A stretch of DNA of 64,000 bases from assembly GCF_935825525.1 (NCBI RefSeq), contig NZ_CAKXZT010000124.1, positions 1 through 64,000 on the forward strand, in the 5' to 3' direction. This document shows positions 26,405-36,337 of the stretch, one piece after another. Position numbers and translations under genes: made by a program. The notes under the pieces are model-generated. The model saw nothing but the letters and a program-made list of their open reading frames with translations, searched no databases and was not told the origin of the DNA. The stretch is from Mesorhizobium escarrei (GTDB taxonomy: Bacteria > Pseudomonadota > Alphaproteobacteria > Rhizobiales > Rhizobiaceae). Each line of letters opens with the position of its first letter. The first letter of the stretch is position 1.

Positions 26405-27223
26405 GTGAGCCACGACAAGCGCACCGTCGAATTCTACGTGCTTGCGGCCTTCTTCGCCCTTTTCGTGCTGTTCCTCTACGGCCCGCTTTCGGCGATCCTG
26501 ATCCTCTCTTTCCAGGGCGAGAATGGTGGGCTGACATTCCCGCTGAACGGCGTTTCGCTGCACTGGTTCGCCAATCTGTTCGAGCGCCAGGCGGTCGGCG
26601 ATTTCGGCGGCAGTTTCAAACGTTCCTTCATTCTTGGCCTGATGGTGATGATCGTGACCGTCGGCGTGTCGCTGCTTGCCGGTCTTGCCTTCCGCCAAAA
26701 ATTTCGCGGCGCCACCGCACTGTTCTATCTGGCCGTCGCCAGCCTCGTCGTGCCGTCGATCATCATCTCGCTCGGCATCGGCGTCGTCTTCCAGCAGATC
26801 GGCTTCCGCCCCGCTTGGTATACATCCGCCTTCGGTGCGCATCTGACATGGACCTTGCCCTTCGGCGTGCTGATCATGTTTGCCGTCTTCAACCGGTTCT
26901 CACCGGCCTATGAGGAAGCCGCGCGTGATCTCGGAGCGTCGTCCTGGCAGACCTTCGCGCATGTCGTCCTGCCGATGATCGCGCCCAGCCTGATCGGCGT
27001 CGGCCTGTTCGGTTTCACCCTGTCCTATGACGAGTTCGCCCGCACGCTGATGACCTCGGGCACGTTCAACACGCTGCCGCTCGAAATCTACGGCATGACG
27101 ACGAATGTGACGACGCCGGTGCTCTATGCGCTGGGCACCGTGACGACCGTATTTTCCTTCCTGGTGATTCTGCTGACGCTCGGCGCAATCGTCTATGTCG
27201 GCCGTCGCCGGGCGCGAATTTGA
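26405..27223 (+). CDS. ABC transporter permease, PotC type
   Basis: 272 residues, GTG start at 26405 just after the previous stop. Six membrane segments and an EAA loop (EAARDLGASSWQTFAHVVLPMIAPS). The TLSYDEFARTLMTSG segment is typical of PotC permeases. It forms the channel with the PotB-type partner. The racemase gene starts eight bases after its stop. Confidence 0.87.
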   Translation: MSHDKRTVEFYVLAAFFALFVLFLYGPLSAILILSFQGENGGLTFPLNGVSLHWFANLFERQAVGDFGGSFKRSFILGLMVMIVTVGVSLLAGLAFRQKFRGATALFYLAVASLVVPSIIISLGIGVVFQQIGFRPAWYTSAFGAHLTWTLPFGVLIMFAVFNRFSPAYEEAARDLGASSWQTFAHVVLPMIAPSLIGVGLFGFTLSYDEFARTLMTSGTFNTLPLEIYGMTTNVTTPVLYALGTVTTVFSFLVILLTLGAIVYVGRRRARI

Positions 27224-27230
27224 GAACCGC

Positions 27231-27977
27231 ATGCAAATCCTCGTTGTCAATCCGAACACCACCGCCAGCATGACCGAAACCATTGCAGCGGCGGCGCGGC
27301 TCGTCGCCGGCGCCGGAACTGAGATCGCCGCCGTCACCTCGTCGATGGGGCCGGTTTCGATCGAAGGCTACTACGACGAGGCACTTGCCGTGCCTGGGTT
27401 GCTGGTCGAGATCGCTGCCGGCGAGCGCTCGGGCGCGCAGGCCGCAATCGTCGCCTGTTTCGACGACACCGGCCTCGATCCCGCGCGCGCCATGGCCAAC
27501 ATTCCGGTCATCGGCATCTGCGAGGCAGCGCTCAGCACCGCCTCGTTCATCGCCCAGCGCTTCACCGTCGTCACCACGACCGAGCGCTCGCGCGTGCCGG
27601 TCGAAGGGCTGGTGCAGCGCTATGGCATGACAGGACGGGCACGCGTGCGAGCTGCCGACATTCCGGTTCTTGCGCTCGAAGACCCAACCTCCGATGCGAT
27701 CCTGAAGCTGCGCGGCGAGATCGCGCGCGCTCTCGACGAGGATCACGCCGAGGCCATCGTGCTTGGCTGTGCCGGCATGGCCGATCTCGTCGCCGAGTTG
27801 CAGCGGGAGTTCGGCGTTCCGGTCATCGACGGCGTTGGCGCCGCGGTCAAGCAGGCCGAGGCACTGATCGCGCTTGGCCTGTCGACGTCCAAGCGTGGCG
27901 CCTATGCAAACCCGCTGGCAAAGCCCTATCTTGGCGCATTGAAATCCTTTGCCCCCGGTACCATTGCCGCCGAGTGA
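27231..27977 (+). CDS. Asp/Glu/hydantoin racemase-family enzyme
   Basis: 248 residues from ATG 27231; an in-frame upstream start lies inside the permease and was rejected. The VNPNTTASMT lead is typical of hydantoin and allantoin racemases, and the two catalytic cysteines are at C76 (VACFDDTG) and C180 (VLGCAGM), nearly the positions reported for hydantoin racemases. It probably interconverts enantiomers of a 5-substituted hydantoin or allantoin taken up by the PotABCD-type transporter. No hydantoinase, allantoinase or carbamoylase gene is adjacent, so the pathway partner is elsewhere. Aspartate or glutamate racemase is less likely from the N-terminal motif. Confidence 0.82.
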   Translation: MQILVVNPNTTASMTETIAAAARLVAGAGTEIAAVTSSMGPVSIEGYYDEALAVPGLLVEIAAGERSGAQAAIVACFDDTGLDPARAMANIPVIGICEAALSTASFIAQRFTVVTTTERSRVPVEGLVQRYGMTGRARVRAADIPVLALEDPTSDAILKLRGEIARALDEDHAEAIVLGCAGMADLVAELQREFGVPVIDGVGAAVKQAEALIALGLSTSKRGAYANPLAKPYLGALKSFAPGTIAAE

Positions 27978-28813
27978 TCGCAATGCGCCGAACGATCAGA
28001 ACGCTCGCACTTGAAGACGTAAAAATCCTTGTCGACTGGGCGGCAGTCGAGGGCTGGAATCCCGGCCTCGGCGATGCCGTGGCGTTCCATGCGGCGGATC
28101 CAGAGGGCTTCATCGGCGCCTTTGTCGATGGCGAGATGGTGGCCGGTATTTCGGCCGTCGCCTATGGCGAGGATTTCGGCTTCATCGGTCTCTACATCTG
28201 TCGGCCGGACAGGCGCGGTGAGGGCCATGGCAAGGCGGTCTGGGATGCTGGCATGGCGCGGCTCGGCGACCGCACGATCGGCCTCGATGGTGTCGTCGAA
28301 CAGCAGGCCAACTACCGCAGCATGGGCTTTGCGCCGGTCTACCGGACGATCCGGTTCGTCGGATCGCCGATCGGTCCCGCAACTACCGACAGCGACATTT
28401 GCGTCATAGGCCCGAAAGCGGATGTCCTGGACTACGACTGCCGCTTCTTTCCCGCTCCGCGGGGATCCTTCCTGGGACAGTGGCTGCGCCCGCCGCACGT
28501 CGCGCTGGCGATCGTCAGGGATGGCGCCATCGGGGGATACGGCGTCGCGCGCCGATGCCGGGAGGGCTGCAAGATCGGTCCGCTCTTTGCCAACAGCCTG
28601 GACGCGGCAAGCCGCCTTTTCGCGGCGCTCGCCAACGCCTCGGGACCCGGAAATGTCCATCTCGACGTTCCCGAGACCAGCGGACAATTTGCAGCCAGGC
28701 TGACGTCCGCCGGCCTTCAACCGGGCTTCGAGACGGCTCGAATGTACAAGGGCAAAGCGCCGCAGATCGCGCAGTCCGGGGTCTTTGCGACAACGACCTT
28801 GGAACTTGGTTGA
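27974..28813 (+). CDS. GNAT-family acetyltransferase with C-terminal extension
   Basis: 279 residues from GTG 27974, which overlaps the racemase stop (GTGA); ATG 27983 is the alternative. The first ~140 residues are a GNAT domain: acetyl-CoA loop RPDRRGEGHGKAVWD, then LDGVVEQQANYRSMGF. The second half (about 150-279) resembles the C-terminal domain of YitH-like two-domain GNATs. It is co-translated with the racemase, so it may act on the same nitrogen compound or on an amine derived from it. Substrate unknown. Confidence 0.75.
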   Translation: MIAMRRTIRTLALEDVKILVDWAAVEGWNPGLGDAVAFHAADPEGFIGAFVDGEMVAGISAVAYGEDFGFIGLYICRPDRRGEGHGKAVWDAGMARLGDRTIGLDGVVEQQANYRSMGFAPVYRTIRFVGSPIGPATTDSDICVIGPKADVLDYDCRFFPAPRGSFLGQWLRPPHVALAIVRDGAIGGYGVARRCREGCKIGPLFANSLDAASRLFAALANASGPGNVHLDVPETSGQFAARLTSAGLQPGFETARMYKGKAPQIAQSGVFATTTLELG

Positions 28814-28830
28814 TTGAACGCAATGCGACC

Positions 28831-29370
28831 CTAATACAGCGGCTTGGCCATATGCCGGGGCGTCGGCCATTCCGTTGTGATCCCGGGCTGCACCGGCCGC
28901 TCGAGATAGGTTGACAGAACCACGTAACTTCGCGTCGAGGTGACGCCGGGCGTTTCGTAAAGCCGCGAAAGCAGGCCCTCGAGCGCCCTTGTGTCCTCGG
29001 TGCGGACCTTGATCAGCATGCATGTGTCGCCGGCCACCGAATGGATCTCCTCGACTTCGGGGTGCTCGGAGATCGCCATCAGTTCGGGGGTCTTTCCCCA
29101 GCCCTTGGTGTCGATGTGCACGAAGGCAAGCAGCGGCTTGCGCACCGCCTTGGGATCGATGATTGCCGCGGTGTTGCGAATGGCGCCGCTGCGCCGAAGC
29201 CGCTTCACCCGTTCATGCGCTGCCGGCGGCGACAGGCCGACACGATCACCGAGCTCGGCATAGCTGATCGTGGCGTCATCGACCAGAACGCCTAATATCT
29301 TTCGGTCGGTTGCGTCGACATCGCGGGCAGCAGGCCTGTTCTGCGGAATGCCATCTGTTTCTTCATCCAT
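28831..29370 (-). CDS. Lrp/AsnC-family transcriptional regulator
   Basis: 179 residues from ATG 29370; an in-frame ATG at 29409 would add 13 residues and come within 10 bases of the divergent gene. HTH at about 20-65 (DATDRKILGVLVDDATISYAELGDRVGLSPPAAHERVKRL), followed by an RAM ligand-binding domain (FVHIDTKGWGKTPELMAI, VAGDTCMLIKVRTED). It is divergent from the MFS gene with a gap of about 50 AT-rich bases that must hold both promoters, so it probably controls that exporter in response to an amino acid. Confidence 0.87.
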   Translation of the reverse strand: MDEETDGIPQNRPAARDVDATDRKILGVLVDDATISYAELGDRVGLSPPAAHERVKRLRRSGAIRNTAAIIDPKAVRKPLLAFVHIDTKGWGKTPELMAISEHPEVEEIHSVAGDTCMLIKVRTEDTRALEGLLSRLYETPGVTSTRSYVVLSTYLERPVQPGITTEWPTPRHMAKPLY

Positions 29371-29418
29371 ATCAAATTTCCCGATTGATGCAGAATTCAA
29401 TTCGGCCATTATCGGCAT

Positions 29419-30624
29419 ATGTCTAACACTGATCAAGTCGCAACATTGACGGCAAGGCCGCCTATCCCGGCGCTCGCTTATCTGCTCACCGGATGCATCG
29501 CGGTGATCGGCTCGAACTCGCTGGTCCTCGGTCCGATTGCACCGGCAGTGGCCGCGTCGTTTACGACGAGCGTGCCGGCCGTGATGATCGCGTCCGCTGC
29601 GTTCGGGCTTGGGACGTCGGCAAGCGCCTTGTTCCTGGCACGCTATATCGATCGGCTCGGCGCCCGCCGCATGCTACAAGGGGCGTTGCTGCTGCTGGCG
29701 ACGGCGCTTCTCGCCAGCGCCGCCGCGCCGACGGTGACGATGCTGGTTACGGCCCAGCTTCTCGCCGGCATCGCCGCCGGCGTTGCCATGCCGGCAATCT
29801 ATGCCAGCGCCGCGGCGATCGCACCGCCTGGTCGCGAAAGCGGGACGATCGGCGTCGTGCTGACCGGCTGGACCCTGAGCATGGTCGCCGGCGTCTCCTT
29901 GTCGGCGGTGCTTGCCGACCTCGTGCATTGGCGTGCCGTTTTCGCGGCGGTCGCGGTGCTTGCGGCGCTCGCGTTGACCGGCCTTACGCTGACGTCGTTG
30001 AGCGACGCCAGGAAAAGCGGCCCGGCGCCGACGCCGCTCGGCGCACTGGCCGTTCCCGGCATCGTGCCGCTTCTGGTCGCCTGCGGCGCCTTCATGACCG
30101 CCTTCTACGGCGTCTATGGCTATCTTGGCGATCATCTTCACAATGGCTTGGGACGGCCGGTCAGCGCCAACGGCTTGGCCGCGCTCGCCTATGGCGCCGG
30201 CTTCGGCATGGCGGCGCTGCTTGACGGCGTGATCGATCGGCTTGGCGCGCGACGTGTCATGCCGTTCGCCTATCTTCTCGTCGCGGCCGTCTATGTCGCG
30301 CTCGCCGCGACAGGCAGTAGTTTCCATCTGACCATCGCGATGGTCGCGGTCTGGGGCCTTGCCAATCATTTCGGGCTGAACGTCCTGGTGATGCGCCTCT
30401 CGGCGCTCGATCCGGCGCGGCGCGGCACGATCATGGGCTTGAACAGCGCAGTGACCTATCTCGCGGTGTTTGTCGGCACCACCGGCTTCGGACCGCTTTA
30501 TTCCAGCTTTGGTTTCGCGGCATCGGCAGTGGTCGCAGCGCTGCTCATGCTGGTTGCCGCTTCGGCGGCGGCGTGGCATTCGCCGCGCTCGACAATCATT
30601 CGGCGAAGCGCCGCCGACAGTTGA
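29419..30624 (+). CDS. MFS transporter, DHA1-like
   Basis: 401 residues, about 12 membrane segments. Loop motif RYIDRLGARRMLQ between segments 2 and 3 matches the MFS motif A, and its equivalent recurs at IDRLGARRVMP in the second half. Relatives are drug, sugar or amino-acid-type efflux proteins. Control by the divergent Lrp protein suggests export of an amino acid or related metabolite, a common pairing. Substrate not determined from sequence. Confidence 0.83.
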   Translation: MSNTDQVATLTARPPIPALAYLLTGCIAVIGSNSLVLGPIAPAVAASFTTSVPAVMIASAAFGLGTSASALFLARYIDRLGARRMLQGALLLLATALLASAAAPTVTMLVTAQLLAGIAAGVAMPAIYASAAAIAPPGRESGTIGVVLTGWTLSMVAGVSLSAVLADLVHWRAVFAAVAVLAALALTGLTLTSLSDARKSGPAPTPLGALAVPGIVPLLVACGAFMTAFYGVYGYLGDHLHNGLGRPVSANGLAALAYGAGFGMAALLDGVIDRLGARRVMPFAYLLVAAVYVALAATGSSFHLTIAMVAVWGLANHFGLNVLVMRLSALDPARRGTIMGLNSAVTYLAVFVGTTGFGPLYSSFGFAASAVVAALLMLVAASAAAWHSPRSTIIRRSAADS

Positions 30625-30666
30625 CTTGGCTGGCCTGACACAGGTTCGAACCGGCGTGCTCCGACC

Positions 30667-31584
30667 TCACGTCGGGTTGGCAATGACAACCTTGGCGGCC
30701 TCCGGCATCATCCAAGGGCAGGCATAATAGTCGGCGATGCGATTGATGATCCCGTCGGCGGCTTCGATCCGAACTGGATGGGCCGGTTTCCAGCGGTCGC
30801 CGCTCGGGTGAAGTACGAGCAGCACCGCCTCGCCATCGATTTCACCCACAATCATCTTCCAGGTGACTTGCGCCTTCTCATACTCGACAAAATAAGGTGA
30901 CTCTGAAAGTTGGCCCCTGAAGCAATCCGCGACCCGCAGCTGGGCATCGGCGCTCGTCAACGCTCGCACGCCATCCCAGTCGCGGCGGTTGAAAAGGTCG
31001 ACATAGCGACTGAGCAATCTTGAAAGCTCAGGATCGCGCTGGGGCTCCGAGCGGACGATTGGCCCGTTCGTCAGCGCAGCCAGCTTCGAACGGCCGCGGC
31101 TCAAAGCCGCCTTGACGCCGCCCACCGTCGAGCCGACGAGGTCGGCAATCTCTTCCAGCGAATAGTCGAAGACGTCCTTGAGCAGGACGCAGGCGCGCTC
31201 CTTGGGCGGCAGGTGGATCACCAGCCGTTCGATCGCGCGGTCGGCGCCCCGGCCCGCCGGCTCGACGGGCAGGATGATCTCCTCTTCGACGAAAACTGCT
31301 TCGGCACGCTCGCGCACCTGTCGGTTCCGCAGGAAATCGATGCAGCGATTGTGTGCGATACGAAACAGCCAAGGGCGAAGGGCGCTTGTGTCGTCAAGCT
31401 TCTCGATCTTCCGATAGGCCTCGAACAGCGCTTCCTGCATGACATCCTCGGCGTCCAGGGTCGAACCTGTCATGCGTGCGCAGTAGCGGTGCAGCCGTCC
31501 ACGCAAATACGCTACCGTTTCCAGGAACGCGGCATAGCGAACGTCAAAGAGCCCAGTAGGGGAGAGTCTTGGCTGCATCTTCAT
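30667..31584 (-). CDS. ECF sigma factor with C-terminal SnoaL-like domain
   Basis: 305 residues from ATG 31584; the frame is open further upstream but the lead is not gene-like. Sigma region 2 (TLDAEDVMQEALFEAYRKI) and region 4 (LPPKERACVLLKDVFDYSLEEIADLVGSTVGGVKAALSRGRSKL) are clear. The last ~110 residues form an NTF2/SnoaL-like domain (LFNRRDWDGVRALTSADAQ), as in SigJ/ECF41-type factors, where it replaces a separate anti-sigma factor. It follows the RibD-like gene on the same strand by about 100 bases. Stress or redox response is probable; regulon unknown. Confidence 0.85.
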   Translation of the reverse strand: MKMQPRLSPTGLFDVRYAAFLETVAYLRGRLHRYCARMTGSTLDAEDVMQEALFEAYRKIEKLDDTSALRPWLFRIAHNRCIDFLRNRQVRERAEAVFVEEEIILPVEPAGRGADRAIERLVIHLPPKERACVLLKDVFDYSLEEIADLVGSTVGGVKAALSRGRSKLAALTNGPIVRSEPQRDPELSRLLSRYVDLFNRRDWDGVRALTSADAQLRVADCFRGQLSESPYFVEYEKAQVTWKMIVGEIDGEAVLLVLHPSGDRWKPAHPVRIEAADGIINRIADYYACPWMMPEAAKVVIANPT

Positions 31585-31687
31585 CGCATCCCACCGTAAG
31601 GCACGTCTGGCCGGCATACCTTGCCCGGCCAACACCCAAGACGTATGGCGTCGGGAAAAAGATACGTGCCATCCGACAGCTCGCGGG

Positions 31688-32227
31688 TCATCGCGGGACA
31701 TAGGTCAGCGTGATGACACCGTTCTTGAACCGATGCGTGCCCACCAGCTCCAGATTGACCAGGGACGGATCGACATCGTCGAAAGCGTGTTTGCCATGTC
31801 CCACGCGGGTTGGCACGATAGAGAGCTGGTACTCGTCGACAAGCCTATTGGCGAGCAGCGTCTGGTCGAGATTGCTTACCCCATATTTCAATATGTTCCC
31901 ACCGGGCTGTTGCTTGATCCTGGCGATTTCGGCGGCGACATCACCCTCGATCAGCGCGGCGTTCCAGCTCACCTCCTTGAGGGTTCGCGACGCGACCAGT
32001 TTTTTCAGCCCGTTCATCCGATCCATGTACTTGCTGCCTTTGACCTGCGGCCAGCGCGTCGAAAACATCTCATAGGTGACGCGACCGAGCAGGAAGAAAT
32101 CCGCCTCGCCGGCCTTTTCATAGGAATGCTCCCTGGCTTCGTCGTCGAAGAAAGGGGAGGCCCAGTCCATTGGTGCTTCGATGACGCCGTCCAGCGAAAT
32201 GAAGCTGCCCACGATCAATTTTCTCAT
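31688..32227 (-). CDS. RibD C-terminal / dihydrofolate reductase-like protein
   Basis: 179 residues. The start MRKLIVGSFISLDGVIEAPMDW and the GRVTYEMFSTRWP and KYGVSNLDQTLL segments are typical of the small DHFR-like RibD_C family (YyaP/YwjB-like), NADPH-binding proteins of unknown substrate. It lies upstream of the ECF sigma gene on the same strand, an arrangement suggesting a shared stress theme. True folate reduction is unlikely, because the DHFR active-site pattern is absent. Confidence 0.8.
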   Translation of the reverse strand: MRKLIVGSFISLDGVIEAPMDWASPFFDDEAREHSYEKAGEADFFLLGRVTYEMFSTRWPQVKGSKYMDRMNGLKKLVASRTLKEVSWNAALIEGDVAAEIARIKQQPGGNILKYGVSNLDQTLLANRLVDEYQLSIVPTRVGHGKHAFDDVDPSLVNLELVGTHRFKNGVITLTYVPR

Positions 32228-32419
32228 TCATATCTCCTGATGCGCAGAGTCCATGGTTGAGACGTTCCTGGTTGGGTTTTGGATACGCGGCCTCGCGCTG
32301 CTTGTGGATTTGGCGGACCGTAGCCCTGGGCTCTGGCGGCGGCGCAGCTTGCAATCCTGCCCGTCTTGCCCTTCGGTAGCGCTTGGCGATATCTGGCGCC
32401 GCGCTCGTCTGGACCTGCG

Positions 32420-32845
32420 ATGAACACGACGCTTGAAACCACCGCCGACCCGTCGCCGAAAGAGCTCGCTTTTCTCGGGGAGCGGCTCAGCGCGTTCAAC
32501 GACAACGATGTCGGTGCGGCCGGGAGGAAGGCGCTCGCCGTGTTCGTGCGCGACGAGCACGGCGCGGTTGTCGCCGGCATCTCGGGATACACTGCCTGGG
32601 GCTGGCTCTATGTGCAATGGCTCTGGGTCGATGAGCGAGTGCGCGGCCAGCATATGGCCGGCAGAATGCTGGACGCAGCCGAACAGGAAGCCGTCGCACG
32701 CGGCTGTCACGGCGCCTTGATCGACACGTTCAATCCGAAAGCGGCCAAGGCCTATGAGTGTCAGGGATATCGGCCTTTCGGCCTGCTTGCCGATTTTCCC
32801 CTCGGCCGCAGCCGCGTCTTCCTGCAGAAGAAGTTGCCGGCTTAA
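32420..32845 (+). CDS. GNAT-family acetyltransferase
   Basis: 141 residues from ATG 32420 (start judged by similarity; the frame is open from 32366). Single GNAT domain: WLYVQWLWVDERVRGQHMAGRMLDAAE holds the acetyl-CoA loop, followed by HGALIDTFNPKAAKAYECQGYRPFG. This resembles small acetyltransferases of the streptothricin-acetyltransferase-like group. It is an isolated gene, convergent with anmK and two bases from its stop region. Substrate unknown. Confidence 0.8.
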   Translation: MNTTLETTADPSPKELAFLGERLSAFNDNDVGAAGRKALAVFVRDEHGAVVAGISGYTAWGWLYVQWLWVDERVRGQHMAGRMLDAAEQEAVARGCHGALIDTFNPKAAKAYECQGYRPFGLLADFPLGRSRVFLQKKLPA

Positions 32846-33976
32846 TTAGCCGGCAAGGCGTCCGCCGCGCATCGGCTGTGGTACACCGGTGGTGGTCGGA
32901 AAGCTGATCGGCAGGTCCCGGAGCACGCGAACCGCAAGGAAGGCAAAGCACTCCGCCTCCACCGCGTCACCCTTCCAGCCGAGCGCCTCCGCTGGCACCG
33001 CCTCGACACCGGCACGGCTGGCGAGCATGGCCATGATCGTCGGGTTGTGGCGGCCGCCACCGCTGACCACCAGCCGCTTCGGCCGGTGCGGCAGGAGGTC
33101 GAGCGCCTTGCCGACGGCGGCGGCGGTGAAGGCAGTCAGCAGTGCGGCGCCATCCTCAGCGTTCATGCCATCCGCCATGGCTGCGCCGAAATCGAACCGG
33201 TCCAGCGACTTTGGATAGGGCTTGGCCAGATAGGGATGCTGCAAGAGCTTGGTCAGCCGGGCTTCGTCGACAGTGCCGGCGCGGGCCAGCGCGCCGTCGC
33301 GATCCATTTCGCCAAGCCCTTTCGACTTGATGAAATCGTTCAACGGCGCATTCGCCGGTCCGGTGTCGAAAGCAACGACATTGTCCTTGCCGTCCCACCA
33401 GGTGACGTTGGCGACGCCGCCGAGATTGAGAACGGCCGTGTCGCCGCTGGCGTCGCCATCGCGCAGCAGCGCGGCATGATAGGCGGCGGACAGCGGCGCC
33501 CCTTGGCCGCCGCCGCGCATGTCGGCCGAGCGGAAGTCGTAGGCAATTTTGGTACCCAGGATGTCATGCATCAACTCGCCATCACCGAGCTGGCGGGTCT
33601 GGCCGAGCCGGCCGACTTGCGGAGCACGATGCAGCACGGTCTGGCCATGGAAGCCGACGACCCCGATATCGGCCATCGTCAGCCCGTAGCTTTCGACCAG
33701 GCCCTTGACGGCTGCTGACTGGGCGCGCGTCAGCGCCTCTTCGGCTTCGCGAAAGATCGCCGGCTCCGGTCCGGTGAAATTCCACACCCTGGCCTGGCGC
33801 AACGTCTCCTCCAGCAGGGTCCGGATCGATCCGGGGTAGGGCGCCAGCGTGTAGGTGCCGAAATCCGCGATCCGCTCGCCGTCGGTCCTGATCAGCGCGA
33901 CGTCGATATTGCCGTCCAGCACGGTGCCGGTCATCAGGCCGACGGCCCAGATTGGTTCCGCACTTTTCGCAATCAT
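32846..33976 (-). CDS. anmK: Anhydro-N-acetylmuramic acid kinase
   Basis: 376 residues from ATG 33976 (GTG 33979 adjoins it). Converts 1,6-anhydroMurNAc to MurNAc-6-phosphate in peptidoglycan recycling. The N-terminal phosphate loop [18 protein letters not shown], the [13 protein letters not shown] segment, [12 protein letters not shown] and [11 protein letters not shown] are AnmK hallmarks of the ASKHA kinase fold. It is encoded just downstream of murQ on the same strand, which uses its product, so the two make a short recycling operon. Cytoplasmic. Confidence 0.92.
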   Translation of the reverse strand: MIAKSAEPIWAVGLMTGTVLDGNIDVALIRTDGERIADFGTYTLAPYPGSIRTLLEETLRQARVWNFTGPEPAIFREAEEALTRAQSAAVKGLVESYGLTMADIGVVGFHGQTVLHRAPQVGRLGQTRQLGDGELMHDILGTKIAYDFRSADMRGGGQGAPLSAAYHAALLRDGDASGDTAVLNLGGVANVTWWDGKDNVVAFDTGPANAPLNDFIKSKGLGEMDRDGALARAGTVDEARLTKLLQHPYLAKPYPKSLDRFDFGAAMADGMNAEDGAALLTAFTAAAVGKALDLLPHRPKRLVVSGGGRHNPTIMAMLASRAGVEAVPAEALGWKGDAVEAECFAFLAVRVLRDLPISFPTTTGVPQPMRGGRLAG

Positions 33977-34136
33977 CACTTGTTAGGCTCCGTTGACGAG
34001 ATCGCCGACCGATTGGCGAATCTCGATAATCCGCTATTGACGTGTCGGATGGATCCGGCTGGTGAGCAAGGTCCCATGCCCTGCCTTTGTCGAAGTCGAT
34101 CCGTCCTGTGTACCAGTATCCGGTATCCAGGCGGCT

Positions 34137-35060
34137 TCACACCGTCTTTTCGCCGATCGCCTTTCGCAGAAACCCGCCTGCATTGTCGAGCGCCTTGCGC
34201 GCCTCTTCGATGCCCATCCCGGTGATCGTCACCAGTATCGCCAACTTGACGTCGTTGCCGGTCTGGTCGAGCGCCCGTCGTGCCTGCTGCGCTGTGCAGC
34301 CGGTGGTCTGCATCACGATTCCAACTGCCCTGGCGACGAGCTTTTTGTTGCTGGGATTGAGGTCGACCATCAGGTTCTGATAGCTCTTGCCGATCCGGAT
34401 CATGCTGGCTGTCGTCAGCATGTTGAGAACCAGCTTTTGCGCGGTTCCCGACTTCAACCGGGTCGAGCCGGCGAGAACCTCGGGGCCGACAAGCGGAGAG
34501 ATCGCAATGTCCGCAATGCCGGCAATGACTGACCTGGGATTGCAGGAAAGCGCCACCGTCGTTGCTCCCACCTGCCTTGCATAGGTCAAGCCGCCGATGA
34601 CGTAGGGTGTGCGGCCGCTGACCGCGATGCCGACCACCACATCGTCGGCGGTCAACTCGATGCCCTGAAGTGCCTTGATGCCTTGTTGCGGATCATCCTC
34701 GGCGCCTTCCACAGCCCGCACCAGCGCTTTGGGGCCGCCAGCGATCAGGCCGAGCACCATGTCCTCGGGCACGCCGAATGTCGGCGGACACTCCGAGGCG
34801 TCGAGAACTCCCAACCGGCCGCTCGTGCCGGCGCCCATATAGACAAGCCGCGCGCTTTTTTGAAACGCACTGACGATCCGGTCTACCGCGGCAGCAATTT
34901 GCGGAATGACCTTCTCGACGGCGGCTGGAACGCCGCTGTCCTCGTCATTGATCATGCGCAGGATATCGATGGTCGGCAGCAGGTCGATATCCATCGTCCT
35001 CGGGTTCCGATCCTCGGAAACCAACCGCTCCAGCTCCGACATCAACTCCTGTTCGTTCAT
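34137..35060 (-). CDS. murQ: N-acetylmuramic acid-6-phosphate etherase
   Basis: 307 residues from ATG 35060, the position where MurQ proteins normally start; the longer frame to 35246 has an unrelated lead. It cleaves the D-lactyl ether of MurNAc-6-P to GlcNAc-6-P and lactate. SIS-domain phosphate loop [23 protein letters not shown] at about 80-100, and the [17 protein letters not shown] helix are present. It precedes anmK by about 160 bases on the same strand and is divergent from psuK. The intergenic DNA before it is AT-richer than the genes. Confidence 0.92.
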   Translation of the reverse strand: MNEQELMSELERLVSEDRNPRTMDIDLLPTIDILRMINDEDSGVPAAVEKVIPQIAAAVDRIVSAFQKSARLVYMGAGTSGRLGVLDASECPPTFGVPEDMVLGLIAGGPKALVRAVEGAEDDPQQGIKALQGIELTADDVVVGIAVSGRTPYVIGGLTYARQVGATTVALSCNPRSVIAGIADIAISPLVGPEVLAGSTRLKSGTAQKLVLNMLTTASMIRIGKSYQNLMVDLNPSNKKLVARAVGIVMQTTGCTAQQARRALDQTGNDVKLAILVTITGMGIEEARKALDNAGGFLRKAIGEKTV

Positions 35061-35227
35061 CCGCTTGCATTCAAACTTCTTGCCATCGGCAACAAGTAAT
35101 GTGATGCGGCGCCAGCCGTTGACCAGTACCTGCGGCTGGCATCGATAGGCCAGCCAAACAAATGTTGACATCGTCATCTGTTGTTGAAAAAAGTTCAGCA
35201 TGAATTGCACGGGCCGGGGGCGAGGCG

Positions 35228-36337
35228 ATGGACGACCTTGGAGCACAGGAACAGGCAGTGCTGGATCTTATCGCGGCGAAGCCTTTCGTCGGCCAGCAGG
35301 ATATAGCGACCGCGCTCGGCATTGCCCGCTCGACCGTGGCGGCCCACATCGTGCAGCTCGTCAACAAGGGCTACATTCTTGGTCGCGGCTATGTGCTGCC
35401 GGCGTCCAAGCGCATGATCTGCATCGGCGGCGCCGTTCTGGACCGTAAGTACCACGCCAGGAAGGATCTGATCTTCGGGACGTCGAACCCGGTCGACGGT
35501 CATCGCAGCTTCGGCGGCGTCGCTCGCAACGTCGCCGAGAACCTTGTCCGCCTCGGCGTCGCCGTAAGTTTTGTCTCGATTGTCGGCGACGACGAGACCG
35601 GCCGCTCGCTGGTGCGGCATCTGCGCGATCTCGGCGCCGACGTCAGCCAGGTCATCACCACCACGGAGCGGCCGACGGCGGAATATGCGGCTATCCTCGA
35701 TCTCAACAACGATCTCGTGCTCGGCATCGCCGACATGGAGATCTTCGATCTGTTTTCGCCAGCCTGTCTCGACCGTTTCTGGCCGCATCTGGCTTCGGCG
35801 AATTGGGTGTTCATCGACTGCAACCTGCCGGCCGCGACGATCGCAGCGCTGATGTCACGCAAGCAGGGCGCGCGCTTCAAGCTCGCCGTCGACACGGTGT
35901 CGTCGCCGAAATCGACACGCCTGCCGAAGGACCTGTCCGGCATCGACCTTTTGTTCACCAACCATGACGAGGCCAATACGATGCTTGGCATCACCGATGC
36001 CGACAAGTGGCTAAGGCCGAAAGAGGCTGCGGCGGCGCTGCGCGCGGCCGGCGCCGGCGAGGTGATCGTGACCATGGGCGCGCACGGATTTGCGGTCGCG
36101 ACCGAAGGCGGCGTGGCGACGATGCGTTCCGTCCCGGCCCGCGCCGTCGACATCACCGGCGCCGGCGACGCAATGATTGCCGGCACCATGTACAGGGTGC
36201 TCTCGGGCGATCCCGTGCTCGACGCGGCGCGCACCGGCGCGCTGCTCGCCACGCTGACCACCGAGAGCGAATCCAGCGTCCATCCTGACCTGTCGCCGCG
36301 CTTCCTCACCGCCGGCATGTACCGCATTCCCGCCTGA
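35228..36337 (+). CDS. psuK: Pseudouridine kinase, PfkB family with N-terminal HTH
   Basis: 369 residues. Residues 1-60 form a winged HTH ([35 protein letters not shown]). The rest is a PfkB kinase: [27 protein letters not shown], and the catalytic [12 protein letters not shown] near residue 310. The fusion of HTH and PfkB is a known layout for PsuK-type kinases. It phosphorylates pseudouridine for cleavage by the next gene product, PsuG, 46 bases downstream. The HTH may allow autoregulation. A tandem repeat spans the junction with psuG. Confidence 0.87.
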   Translation: MDDLGAQEQAVLDLIAAKPFVGQQDIATALGIARSTVAAHIVQLVNKGYILGRGYVLPASKRMICIGGAVLDRKYHARKDLIFGTSNPVDGHRSFGGVARNVAENLVRLGVAVSFVSIVGDDETGRSLVRHLRDLGADVSQVITTTERPTAEYAAILDLNNDLVLGIADMEIFDLFSPACLDRFWPHLASANWVFIDCNLPAATIAALMSRKQGARFKLAVDTVSSPKSTRLPKDLSGIDLLFTNHDEANTMLGITDADKWLRPKEAAAALRAAGAGEVIVTMGAHGFAVATEGGVATMRSVPARAVDITGAGDAMIAGTMYRVLSGDPVLDAARTGALLATLTTESESSVHPDLSPRFLTAGMYRIPA

